Below, in pieces: positions 24,190-32,088 of a stretch of 33,237 nt of DNA. The position numbers were made by a program, and so were the translations under genes. The first letter of the stretch is position 1. Each line of letters begins with the position of its first letter. Source of the DNA: Alistipes sp. CAG:435 (lineage in GTDB: Bacteria > Bacteroidota > Bacteroidia > Bacteroidales > UBA932); NCBI GenBank assembly GCA_000433355.1, contig FR893149.1, forward strand, positions 1 to 33,237, written 5' to 3'. The notes under the pieces were generated by a model. The model ran no database searches and was not told the origin of the DNA. It worked only from the letters and a program-made list of their open reading frames with translations.

Positions 24190-24738
24190 TTACTTTTCAA
24201 TTAAATATAATTCAGCCTCAAAATGTTCGGAATCAGAGCATTCCAGCCAACCTGCGATGGCGGATTCCGTCACCGGATCCTGGAAGGCCTGCTCCACTAT
24301 CTCTTTCATCACCTTGTCATCCTTTTCCTCAAGCACATAGAAGGAAGTCTCCCCGTAATACTTGTTCCGTATCGCGATCTCCCCGGTCACGATGTTCGGT
24401 AAGGTATAGACGAACACGGCCGGACTCGGGAAGAACCCATCTTTCCCGATAGTCTTCTGATACTCAGCGTCATCCGCAAGCGACGCACTCCTGTTGAAGA
24501 ATATCACCGCCCTGTCCTCGCAGTCCGTCTTTCTCGGCGTTTCCTCTCCCAACAGCAATTCGGAGGCGATGAACCCAAGGCGGGCCAAAGGATCCATCTT
24601 GAAGAATTTGTGGTAGTTCCCCACCTTCTTCTTGTAAATCTCCACCAGCAGATCCGCGCCGGATGATTCAAAGATAAGGATTTTTTCTCCAACGACCACC
24701 TTGTCCGGGGTAATCACAACACGAGCCTTTACTTTCAT
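24190..24738 (-). CDS. Short ketosynthase-like protein (N-terminal fold only)
   Basis: This 182-residue protein shows parts of the ketosynthase N-terminal half (DPLARLGFIASELLL, AVIFFNRSASLADDAEYQKTIG, PSPAVFVYTLPNIVTGEIAIRNKYYGET) but no active-site Cys or His pair. Related small proteins occur in aryl polyene clusters without a defined activity. The ATG at 24738 is supported by a 4-base ATGA overlap with the upstream gene and by AAAGGAGG a few bases before it, an unusually good Shine-Dalgarno for this genome. An upstream in-frame alternative would run antisense-like through the ketosynthase end and is rejected. A structural or regulatory partner role is inferred. Confidence 0.8.
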   Translation of the reverse strand: MKVKARVVITPDKVVVGEKILIFESSGADLLVEIYKKKVGNYHKFFKMDPLARLGFIASELLLGEETPRKTDCEDRAVIFFNRSASLADDAEYQKTIGKDGFFPSPAVFVYTLPNIVTGEIAIRNKYYGETSFYVLEEKDDKVMKEIVEQAFQDPVTESAIAGWLECSDSEHFEAELYLIEK

Positions 24739-26411
24739 CTGCCACCTCCTTTCAAAATGCTGTCCCCTTTTACGAATATCCCGGCGGCATTGCAGCCTCC
24801 GAATCCTGACAGTAACTTGGCGAACGCCCGTTTCGTGGTCTTCCTCGGCTCTGGAGAGATGTCCAGCGGACAAGAGACTCCGCATTCTGAATATCCACGT
24901 GTCCCAAGCACAGTCCCGTCATCGACAGAGGCCATCGAAAGGATGGTCTCAAGGATTCCGGCCGCTCCCATCGTGTGACCGAAATAGCCTTTCAGGCTGT
25001 TCACAGGCACGTTTTGAAGTCCTGCTCTGGTCAATGCGATAGACTCCATCTCATCATTGTAGGCGGTGGAAGTGCCGTGGACCGACACGAGCGCCAGTTC
25101 CTCTGGCTCGACATCTCCAAGCACTACCTTGATCGCCCTGAAACTGCCTTCTCCAGTCCTTGATGGTCCGGAAATATGGTTGGCATCGTTACGGATCGCT
25201 CCACGGAGCAGCACCCAGTCATCCGGAGCGGGTGTCTTGTACCGGAATATGATCGTGGCGGCGGCCTCTCCGAGATTCAGACCTTTTCTCTGGGCGTCGA
25301 ACGGCCTGCAGGCCTCCTGCGACAAGGCCTTGAACGATTGGAAACCTGAGATGATGAAACGTGACTGGACATCGGATCCGGTCACGATCACCGTGCCGAA
25401 TCTTCCGGCCTGAAGTTCCCTCATTGCCGTAATCTGGGCGCAAAGTCCGGAGATACAGGCGTTTGACACGACATTCGGGGTGTTCCTGTTCCCGAAGAAC
25501 CTGGCGATCTTCTCCGCCGAGTTTCCAAGTCTTTCCCTTTCGGCAGGATCGCCGCCGCAAGGCTCGGCCTCATTGTCAAGCAATTCCACATTACCCTTCG
25601 TGGAAGACACCACGAACAGCACGTCTTCAGAAGACGGATCTATCCCCGTGCCTTTCAAAGCCTTTGACACCGACAGGATTATCCGTTTCTCAAAACGTGT
25701 GAGACCGTCCAGTCCGGCATATTCGTCAATCCTTGCTGACGAGTCTATCCCGGCATATTCATCAGCCAAGGAATCCTCATCGATCAGAGAGGCGAAGAAT
25801 GGTTCCGGGAGGTTCTTTGAGGATTCGTAGAGCCTCAGTGCCGACTTTCCGGCCTTGACTGCGGCATAATTCTCTTCCGTGGTCGTTCCCAGAGGGGAAA
25901 TTATGTTGTCCGCGACCTTGACCACGGCCTTGTGCCCGCCCACAGGCCTGCTTTCATCCAAAGCGATCACCATTGAGCCTTCAGCCAGCATATTTCCGTC
26001 TGATTTTACAATCGCATCTACCATCAGCATCGTTCCGAATTCGCCTTTGAGGTTGATCTCCGTCTCTATTGTCTCACCTACCACCGGAGTCTTTTGAACC
26101 TTGAAATCCTTGAGCGCGCAGACATAGCCCACACTGACAGGCTTATGGAGTATGTACTTGTTGATGAAACCGATTCTGGCCGCACAGGTCTGGGCGATGT
26201 TCTCCACAAGACCTTCCGGAACAAGCCTCCCGTCTTCCACAAAGACATTGTCCTCCTGAATCAGAAACCGCGCCACCGTCCTCTCGTAAGAGCATGACAA
26301 AAGGCTGGAAATCATGACAAAAGGCTTCCGCTGAGGCAGAAGATCCGCTATGTTCACAGATGTGAAGTCAAAAGTTTTCAGTTCTTCCTCAGTCATTTTT
26401 CCAGAATTCAT
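24735..26411 (-). CDS. Dehydratase-ketosynthase fusion
   Basis: In this 558-residue fusion, residues about 15-165 form an ApeP/FabZ-like hot-dog domain (NIADLLPQRKPFVMI, then GLVENIAQTCAARIGF). Residues about 190-558 form a ketosynthase with Cys at about 316 (NACISGLCAQ), His in SVHGTSTAYND (about 443) and His in GYFGHTMGAAG (about 476). Both halves look catalytically complete. Separate genes encode these in enterobacterial clusters. ATG at 26411 overlaps the acyltransferase by 23 bases; an ATG at 26396 is also possible. The fusion would couple condensation with dehydration during polyene extension. Confidence 0.88.
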   Translation of the reverse strand: MNSGKMTEEELKTFDFTSVNIADLLPQRKPFVMISSLLSCSYERTVARFLIQEDNVFVEDGRLVPEGLVENIAQTCAARIGFINKYILHKPVSVGYVCALKDFKVQKTPVVGETIETEINLKGEFGTMLMVDAIVKSDGNMLAEGSMVIALDESRPVGGHKAVVKVADNIISPLGTTTEENYAAVKAGKSALRLYESSKNLPEPFFASLIDEDSLADEYAGIDSSARIDEYAGLDGLTRFEKRIILSVSKALKGTGIDPSSEDVLFVVSSTKGNVELLDNEAEPCGGDPAERERLGNSAEKIARFFGNRNTPNVVSNACISGLCAQITAMRELQAGRFGTVIVTGSDVQSRFIISGFQSFKALSQEACRPFDAQRKGLNLGEAAATIIFRYKTPAPDDWVLLRGAIRNDANHISGPSRTGEGSFRAIKVVLGDVEPEELALVSVHGTSTAYNDEMESIALTRAGLQNVPVNSLKGYFGHTMGAAGILETILSMASVDDGTVLGTRGYSECGVSCPLDISPEPRKTTKRAFAKLLSGFGGCNAAGIFVKGDSILKGGGR

Positions 26412-27282
26412 AAAAGTTGAACCATTGGTCAGGGTATATCAACAACATCACGGAGATGTTGATGGCGTAGGCTCTCGCCATCGCCTCAGCCTTTTCCCGC
26501 ACCCCCAAGCCTTCCAGACCTTCGTCCGGACGGAACAGATACACACGGTACCTTTTCAAACCGACTTTCATCACAAAGACCGAAATCACCGGAACTTCTC
26601 TCATGGAAGCCAACAGGAACGGTCCCAGAGGCAATTCCACCTCTGATTCAAGAATATTGCAACGCACCGTCCTGTTTGACCCGAAGACCCTGTCTCCATG
26701 AATATTCACAATCTCTCCGTCAGCCAAGGCGTTGTTCAGGATCACGAGATGGGACATGTCCTCCGAGATATTCACAAGGCGGACATTATTCACCCCAAGC
26801 ACCCTTGATCGATTCTCAGTAAGGGTTTTCCCCTCCCCGTCGAAAACGAGGGCGTTCATATTCTTCGGAGCTTTCAGCTCATAGCCGGCCAGTTCATCGT
26901 TGCCAATGTGCGAACTCAACTGGACAAAACCTTCCTTCCCGGCGCAAAGTTCCTCGTACATAGGCATCTTAGGGACATCGACCCGAAACTTTTTCCCCGA
27001 ATATGAGGCGAACCGGTCCATGATGACAGTCCCGAACATCCAGTGGCAAGCGCACACATGAAAGAATGACCTCAACGGCCCGTAACCTTGCCTGCGACGG
27101 AAGTAATGATAATTGGAAATGTAGCCTTTGTGATTGGATATCATGTAGAACGGTACGGCAAAACTCATCAGCAGGTAAAAGACCCACAGCGGAATGACCT
27201 TCATCATCCCGATCAGGGCCTTGTGCATCCACGAGGTCCCGTCAGTCGTTCCCTGCCACTGCCTTTCTCCGTTCTCTGACAT
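26389..27282 (-). CDS. LpxL/HtrB-family acyltransferase
   Basis: This protein of about 297 residues begins MSENGERQWQGTTDGTSWMHKALI (ATG at 27282; the TTG upstream is rejected), with a membrane-anchoring helix at about 29-50. The catalytic HX4E is His125-Glu130 (SSHIGNDELAG), followed by a VNIHGDRVF motif and a C-terminal region typical of lipid A late acyltransferases. In aryl polyene clusters this family is thought to transfer the polyene, or an acyl chain, onto the lipid or sugar acceptor. Its 3' end overlaps the next gene. Confidence 0.88.
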   Translation of the reverse strand: MSENGERQWQGTTDGTSWMHKALIGMMKVIPLWVFYLLMSFAVPFYMISNHKGYISNYHYFRRRQGYGPLRSFFHVCACHWMFGTVIMDRFASYSGKKFRVDVPKMPMYEELCAGKEGFVQLSSHIGNDELAGYELKAPKNMNALVFDGEGKTLTENRSRVLGVNNVRLVNISEDMSHLVILNNALADGEIVNIHGDRVFGSNRTVRCNILESEVELPLGPFLLASMREVPVISVFVMKVGLKRYRVYLFRPDEGLEGLGVREKAEAMARAYAINISVMLLIYPDQWFNFYEFWKND

Positions 27283-27355
27283 ATTCCCGAATTGAGCCAA
27301 AGGCAATCAAAGATTATCCCTTAACGTTTGCCGGGCTGGTACCAGACCAGCTTTT

Positions 27356-27598
27356 CTACGCGATCTTCTCCTCTATGAAATCATAAAGGCTGCCCAGAGT
27401 GGTGAGCCTGCCAAGTTCCTCTGACTTCACCTTGACACCGAATTCCTTGTCAATCAGAACGATGATGTCCACTATGTCAAGGCTGTCGATGCCCAGATCC
27501 TTTTTGAGGGCGGCATTGTCGTTGAGAAGCGCCGCATCAATCTCAAACTCGTCAACGAGGAAGCCGTTGACCTTGGTGATTATTTCTTCCTTGCTCAT
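27356..27598 (-). CDS. Acyl carrier protein (first)
   Basis: This 80-residue ACP carries its prosthetic-group Ser at residue 39 (LGIDSLDIVDIIVLID). It lies 12 bases after the methyltransferase gene. With the second ACP (23928-24185) it gives two distinct carriers, one perhaps for loading the aromatic starter and the other for extension. Confidence 0.92.
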   Translation of the reverse strand: MSKEEIITKVNGFLVDEFEIDAALLNDNAALKKDLGIDSLDIVDIIVLIDKEFGVKVKSEELGRLTTLGSLYDFIEEKIA

Positions 27599-27610
27599 TA
27601 TTTTAATCTA

Positions 27611-28708
27611 TTATTCTTTTACGCAAATCAATATGTTGTGTCCCTGGCCTATGCCGTCAATGATTCTGTCCACCTTCATCCCGGCTTTCTCTATCAGCCT
27701 TGTCAAATCCTCGGAATAGTACATCTTGCTGTTGCCGTTGGCCATGGCTGTGAAGTACAGACTGGTCATCGTCAGACAGAAAGCCGCCGGCTCGAAGCGT
27801 TGACGGTTCCACAGAAGCTCCATGATGCAGAGCCTTGCGCCTGGACGGAGAACCTCCGCCGCCCTTGTGAGGATGCCAAGAATCTCGTTCTCCGAGAAAC
27901 AGTCCAGAAACTGGCTCATCCAGATGACGTCATATTCCTTGTCCGTCGGGAACTTGGTCGAGGGATCGAGCAGGTTGCCTCCGCAGCCGTGGATCCTTTC
28001 CGCTCCCGGCTTTCCGGACGTTTCTTTCCGCATAAGCCCGATCTGTTGAGGCAGATCCAGGATAGTGACCTCCACGTCAGGATCGTGGCCGACGCACTGG
28101 AGCGCCCATTTACCGGTATTGCCGCCTACATCCAGCAGATTTCTGACCGGACGGTCGAATATTACCTTCAACGCCTCCTCGAACGAATTGTTGGAATAGA
28201 AATGATCGAAGGCGAACCAGCTTGTCCTGGCCGGTTCAGGAAGGGTCGAAAGCCCTTCGTAAATCGTGTCCCAGTCTCCCAGGCACTTCAGCCCGGCCGG
28301 ACGATGCTCCCTGAATGACTCATCCAGATGGAAGAATCCTTCATAGTTGACATCGTTGTTGAAGTCCATGTTGACTTTCGTGGCCTCGTCCGTGAGCAGA
28401 AACCAGCCTACCTTGGAAATCATGTATCTGTCCGTTTCTGTGTCAACAAGCACGGTTCCGATGCACAGACCTGCCTCCAGAAGGCATTTGACGGTATATT
28501 CGGAAAGACCGGTAGCTTCGGTCACCTCAATCCGCGTAAGGCCTTCGCGATGCTCTCGCAAAAGTTCGAGGATTCCGTATTTTACCAACAGGCGGGACGC
28601 CTGGAAGACTATCGGCCCGAATGCTATGAACTCGGCCATCCGCTGGGCCTCCCTGGCGGTGTACTGGTCTTTCGTGTACCTTTTTTCGAGTTCGGGAAAC
28701 AGTTCCAT
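27611..28708 (-). CDS. SAM-dependent O-methyltransferase-like protein
   Basis: This 365-residue protein has an N-terminal winged-helix dimerisation region (about 30-110, with KYGILELLREHREGLTRIEVTEATGLSEYTVKCLLEAG). A class I methyltransferase core follows from about 190 with LLDVGGNTGKWAL (motif I), VTILDLPQQI and a RPGARLCIMELLW strand. This is the layout of plant-type and hydroxyneurosporene O-methyltransferases. It could methylate the ring hydroxyl of the aryl head group. The ATG follows the ammonia-lyase stop directly (TAGATG). A catalytic His is not confidently located. Confidence 0.85.
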   Translation of the reverse strand: MELFPELEKRYTKDQYTAREAQRMAEFIAFGPIVFQASRLLVKYGILELLREHREGLTRIEVTEATGLSEYTVKCLLEAGLCIGTVLVDTETDRYMISKVGWFLLTDEATKVNMDFNNDVNYEGFFHLDESFREHRPAGLKCLGDWDTIYEGLSTLPEPARTSWFAFDHFYSNNSFEEALKVIFDRPVRNLLDVGGNTGKWALQCVGHDPDVEVTILDLPQQIGLMRKETSGKPGAERIHGCGGNLLDPSTKFPTDKEYDVIWMSQFLDCFSENEILGILTRAAEVLRPGARLCIMELLWNRQRFEPAAFCLTMTSLYFTAMANGNSKMYYSEDLTRLIEKAGMKVDRIIDGIGQGHNILICVKE

Positions 28709-30244
28709 CTACTTAAGGTTTAACGGGTTGTCTCTTAAATATTCCTCCACGGCAGCGATCTGCTCGTAGAAAGGATTGTCCTCAATGAACTTAGGGATGA
28801 TCGCACGGACATCGTCATAGACCTTCCTTGAGGTCGGAGCGAGCTTGTCCGCGATTCCGAGGCAGTCAACAGCCTGAGCCAAAGCGATGAAATGGATGGC
28901 GAAGACCTGGTAGGTGTTGTCGATCACGCGCTTCGTGAGCAAGGCTGTGTTGGTGCCCATGCTCACAATATCCTGATTGTCATTGTTGTTCGGGATGCTG
29001 TGGACATAGTTCGGCATCGCGAGTGTCTGGCACTCGGCCGTCGTCGATGTGGCCGTGAACTGGCAGGCCTGCATTCCGTAGTTGAGTCCGAGGGTTCCCA
29101 TATTCAGGAACGGTGGAAGGATTCCGTTGATGCGGTCGTGGAAGAGATAGTTCAGCTGACGCTCGGCGGTCATCGCCATCCTGACCGTGGCGATCTTCAC
29201 CTTGTCCTCCTCCAGGGAGATGTAGTCCCCGTGGAAGTTGCCGCCGTGGAAGACATTCTTCGCCTCATAATCCACTATCGGATTGTCACAGGCGGAGTTA
29301 AGTTCCTCCTCAAGCACCCGGCGGGCATTCGCGAATGTCTCATAGACAGGCCCTAAGATCTGCGGGGTGCACCTCAACGAATAGTAAGCCTGGACCTTGT
29401 GGTCGAATGTGCCTTCCGACGCGTGGCCATTGTCGTAAAGGTCGTGCTCACGCTTGCGCAGGCAGCCGCTTCCTTCGGAAAGTCTCCTCATTCTTGCGGC
29501 GATAAGTCGCTGTCCCTCGTGACGGCGAACCTCGTTGAGTTCCTCTGACATAAGGTCATCAAACGAAGAGGCTATCTCGTTCATCATAACCGAAGCCAAC
29601 GTCGCCCAGTCCAGAAGCCTGTCGGCGTAGATCTGGTTGACAATGCCGATTCCAGTCATAAAGGACGTGCCGTTGGAGATTGACAGCCCTTCACGAATAT
29701 GAATCTTGAAAGGTTCCAGGCCATTCTCCCTCAGAACCTCGGCGGACGGACGCCACTCACCCTTGTAGTGAACCTTACCCTCTCCGATCATGCAGAGAGC
29801 CATGTGAGCCAACTGAACCAAGTCACCGCTCGCACCGACACTACCATGCTGAGGGATGAAAGGGAATATGTCCCTGTTGATCATCTCAACCAGAAGTCTG
29901 ACCAGATCCGGATGGACTCCCGAACGGGCCTGAAGGAAGGTTCCCAGGCGGGCGATCATCGCCGCCTTGACATAGATGTCCTCCAAAGGTTCTCCGGCTC
30001 CCGTCGAATGACTTCTTATGATGTTGTACTGAAGATCTGTCAGATACTTGTCATCCACCCTCCACTGCGCCATCGGGCCGAAACCGGTGTTGATGCCGTA
30101 GATCACTTTCTCGGAGGCGAACTCCTTCAGAAACTCATAGCAAGCCTCGACCTCTTTCATCGGAAGGTCAGACAACTCTATATTTTTGTCTTTGAATATT
30201 ACATCCTCGGCCCATTTGATCCCGAGTGTGAATTTCCGGCTCAT
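28709..30244 (-). CDS. Aromatic amino acid ammonia-lyase (HAL/PAL/TAL family)
   Basis: This 511-residue enzyme of the MIO family has the Ala-Ser-Gly triad at 138-140 (HGSVGASGDLVQLAH) that forms the prosthetic group, Tyr49 in YGINTGFG, and the ENDNQD-type NNNDNQDIVSMG region. It would release ammonia from tyrosine (or phenylalanine/histidine) to give a cinnamate-type starter. The selectivity pair at 78-79 is Ser-His (IIRSHSTGAG), as in histidine lyases. However, the cluster context, the absence of other hut genes and VQL in place of the usual HutH APL after the triad favour a tyrosine lyase role. First gene of the operon, with its own promoter. Confidence 0.9.
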   Translation of the reverse strand: MSRKFTLGIKWAEDVIFKDKNIELSDLPMKEVEACYEFLKEFASEKVIYGINTGFGPMAQWRVDDKYLTDLQYNIIRSHSTGAGEPLEDIYVKAAMIARLGTFLQARSGVHPDLVRLLVEMINRDIFPFIPQHGSVGASGDLVQLAHMALCMIGEGKVHYKGEWRPSAEVLRENGLEPFKIHIREGLSISNGTSFMTGIGIVNQIYADRLLDWATLASVMMNEIASSFDDLMSEELNEVRRHEGQRLIAARMRRLSEGSGCLRKREHDLYDNGHASEGTFDHKVQAYYSLRCTPQILGPVYETFANARRVLEEELNSACDNPIVDYEAKNVFHGGNFHGDYISLEEDKVKIATVRMAMTAERQLNYLFHDRINGILPPFLNMGTLGLNYGMQACQFTATSTTAECQTLAMPNYVHSIPNNNDNQDIVSMGTNTALLTKRVIDNTYQVFAIHFIALAQAVDCLGIADKLAPTSRKVYDDVRAIIPKFIEDNPFYEQIAAVEEYLRDNPLNLK

Positions 30245-30276
30245 ATTCTTTTGGTTTTGATGTTCAAATCAGAATG

Positions 30277-30284
30277 CAAAAATA
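30277..30284 (-). promoter_or_regulatory. -7 box of the first biosynthetic block
   Basis: On the minus strand TATTTTTG matches TAnnTTTG about 33 bases before the ammonia-lyase ATG. The candidate -33 TTTG is only 13 bases away, so the upstream half is weak. Confidence 0.5.
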
Positions 30285-30304
30285 CCAAAATATTACCCAA
30301 ATAA

Positions 30305-30349
30305 TGAATAAAGTGAGGATTTCCGTCAAAGAAACCCTCACTTTATTCA
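30305..30349 (-). terminator. Terminator after the barrel protein gene
   Basis: A perfect 14-bp stem (TGAATAAAGTGAGG / CCTCACTTTATTCA) with a 17-base loop lies just after the stop at 30365 and is followed on the minus strand by an AT-rich stretch. It separates the rnf-side genes from the biosynthetic cluster. Confidence 0.8.
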
Positions 30350-30364
30350 AGATCGATTCCTAAA

Positions 30365-30841
30365 TCAGAACGCGTAGCGGACACCTATTCCCAAAGTGAA
30401 CGGGCCATCGCTTCTGAGGCCGCCGTCACCGAACATCAACCTCGGACGGAAATCCACAGAAAGCTGGAGAGGGAACCAGAACGTGTACTCCAGACCGACA
30501 TTACCGACGAATCCGGCATAGACAGTGTTCTCGTCCTCATCGTTTTCCCACACAGCAAGGCTGGCGCCTGGACCAGCATAAAATCCCCACTTACCCTTCG
30601 GAGTCCAATCCGGCTGAACAATCATGAAGTTATAGATGCCATCCACATGGAAAGCACTCGTGCTGAACCCATTGTCCAGTCCAAGACCAAATTCGAGGAA
30701 ATCAGAGCCTCCCATAACATAATTCTCGTAGCTGACATCGATACCATAGTTGCCGAGTCGTCCGCCGATTGACTTAGGCTGCGCGAACGTAAGAGCCGCG
30801 GAACCTACCAGAATCGCAAGAACCAAAAATGCCTTTTTCAT
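30365..30841 (-). CDS. Small outer-membrane beta-barrel protein
   Basis: This protein of about 158 residues has a signal peptide (MKKAFLVLAILVGSAALTFAQ) and an eight-strand-like barrel pattern (YGIDVSYENYV, FLEFGLGLDNGF, WGFYAGPGASLAV, VGNVGLEYTFWFPLQLSVDFRP, FTLGIGVRYAF). The terminal Phe is the usual outer-membrane insertion signal. ATG at 30841 is preferred; 30847 is possible. It lies 50 bases after rnfA in the same direction and ends at a strong terminator, so it may share the rnf transcript. Function unknown. Confidence 0.82.
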   Translation of the reverse strand: MKKAFLVLAILVGSAALTFAQPKSIGGRLGNYGIDVSYENYVMGGSDFLEFGLGLDNGFSTSAFHVDGIYNFMIVQPDWTPKGKWGFYAGPGASLAVWENDEDENTVYAGFVGNVGLEYTFWFPLQLSVDFRPRLMFGDGGLRSDGPFTLGIGVRYAF

Positions 30842-30891
30842 GACCATTAAAAATTAATGAAACTTAATAAGGCGGTTGATTTCTACAAAAA

Positions 30892-31491
30892 CTATACTAA
30901 ACCGGAGAATCCCATGAAGGCCATAGCGAGGATTCCAGCGGTGATAAGGGCTATCGGAATGCCTTTGAACGGCTTAGGGACTTCATTTAAATCGAGGTGC
31001 TCACGAAGTCCTGCGAACAGAACGAGGGCCATTCCGTAGCCTACCGCGGTGGCGAAGGCATACACAACAGACTCGCCGAGGTTCAGCATGTGGGCCGGAC
31101 CACCGAAAGCAAACTCCTTTGTGACCACGTTGAGAGCCACACCGAGAACGGCGCAGTTCGTGGTGATCAGTGGCAGGAATATTCCAAGAGCCTGATAGAG
31201 GGAGGGGCTGATCTTCTTCAGCACGATCTCGACCATCTGCACCAAAGCGGCGATCACAAGGATGAACGCGATGGTCTGCAGGAACTGGAGGTTGAAAGCC
31301 ACCAGAAGGTACTGGTTGATGAGATAAGTCACCAAAGTCGCGAGGGTGATCACAAAGCACACCGCACCGGCCATACCGGTCGCCGTGGAGATCTTGTTGG
31401 AGACACCCAGGAACGGACACGTGCCCAGGAACTGGGCCAGCATGATGTTATTGACGAATATCGCCGAGATTATGATAAGGAAATATTCCAT
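30892..31491 (-). CDS. rnfA: Rnf electron transport complex subunit A
   Basis: This 199-residue inner-membrane protein has six helices. It begins MEYFLIIISAIFVNNIMLAQFLGTCPFLGVS and carries PLITTNCAVLGVAL, the paired motifs of RnfA/NqrE that hold Cys residues at the membrane iron-sulfur site. The complex transfers electrons between ferredoxin and NAD with ion translocation. It starts 3 bases after rnfE. No rnfB follows, so rnfB must lie upstream in a B-C-D-G-E-A order. Confidence 0.96.
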   Translation of the reverse strand: MEYFLIIISAIFVNNIMLAQFLGTCPFLGVSNKISTATGMAGAVCFVITLATLVTYLINQYLLVAFNLQFLQTIAFILVIAALVQMVEIVLKKISPSLYQALGIFLPLITTNCAVLGVALNVVTKEFAFGGPAHMLNLGESVVYAFATAVGYGMALVLFAGLREHLDLNEVPKPFKGIPIALITAGILAMAFMGFSGLV

Positions 31492-31494
31492 AAC

Positions 31495-32085
31495 TTAGTT
31501 CTTTTTAGCGATTTTGTTGAACAGGACCATAAGGTAGCCGAGGGCGAGGAACGCTCCCGGAGCCATCACGAACGCGAGCATTCCGTCTCCGGAGATGAAC
31601 TTGAAGCCGAAGATGGAGCCGCCGCCCAGGATCTCGCGCACGATTCCCAGAACAGTCAGCGAAAGGGTGAAGCCCAGACCTATTCCAAGTCCGTCCAGAG
31701 CGGAGTCAAGGATTCCGTTCTTGTTGGCGAAAGCCTCGGCGCGTCCGAGGACGATACAGTTCACCACGATCAGAGGGATGAACAGACCGAGGGTGGCGTA
31801 CATCGCCGGTGTGTAGGCCTGCATCGCGAACTGGAGGATGGTCACGAATGTAGCGATCACCACGATATAGACAGGAATATGCACCTTGTCCGGAACCACC
31901 GGAGCGATCGCCGAGATGGCGATGTTCGAGAGCACCAGGACAAACAGGGTGGCGAGACCCATACTCAGACCGTTGATGGCCGAGGTAGTGGTCGCCAATG
32001 TAGGGCACATACCCAGAAGCAGGACAAAAGTAGGGTTTTCTTTCAGGAAACCTTTTGTGAAAATATTCAGTTTATTGCTGCTCAT
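31495..32085 (-). CDS. rnfE: Rnf electron transport complex subunit E
   Basis: This 196-residue six-helix subunit is homologous to RnfA/NqrD. It shows ENPTFVLLLGMCPTLATTTSAINGLSMG and PLIVVNCIVLGRAEAFA, with the conserved Cys in each half. It forms the second half of the Cys-coordinated membrane centre with RnfA. A purine-rich AAAGGAG lies 8 bases before the ATG, overlapping the end of rnfG. Confidence 0.96.
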   Translation of the reverse strand: MSSNKLNIFTKGFLKENPTFVLLLGMCPTLATTTSAINGLSMGLATLFVLVLSNIAISAIAPVVPDKVHIPVYIVVIATFVTILQFAMQAYTPAMYATLGLFIPLIVVNCIVLGRAEAFANKNGILDSALDGLGIGLGFTLSLTVLGIVREILGGGSIFGFKFISGDGMLAFVMAPGAFLALGYLMVLFNKIAKKN

Positions 32086-32088
32086 AGC

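Larger units (their letters stand above)
7858..30244 (-). other. Aryl-polyene-type biosynthetic gene cluster (whole extent)
   Basis: Twenty-one leftward genes form two blocks (30244-15005 and 14427-7858). Together they encode an ammonia-lyase, a CoA ligase, two ACPs, three Cys-containing ketosynthases, a Cys-less partner, a ketosynthase-like fragment, two dehydratase domains, a ketoreductase, a thioesterase, acyltransferases, a glycosyltransferase domain, a methyltransferase, a LolA-like carrier and an MMPL exporter. This set is the known signature of aryl polyene clusters, pigments that protect the outer membrane against oxidative stress. darA/darB of dialkylresorcinol-flexirubin pathways are not present. 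The exact product is inferred, not shown. Confidence 0.88.

Noticed and set aside
22815..24452. 545-residue open frame on the + strand
   Set aside because: It is antisense to the ketosynthase, the second ACP and the ketosynthase-like gene, all with clear family motifs, and its own sequence has no recognisable domain. Long antisense frames are expected from the codon bias.
28709..30244. Histidine utilisation (hutH)
   Set aside because: The Ser-His pair fits, but no hutU, hutI or ftcD/hutG is present and the gene heads an aryl polyene operon.
7858..30244. Flexirubin or dialkylresorcinol cluster
   Set aside because: No DarB-like ketosynthase III or DarA-like aromatase frame exists in the window.
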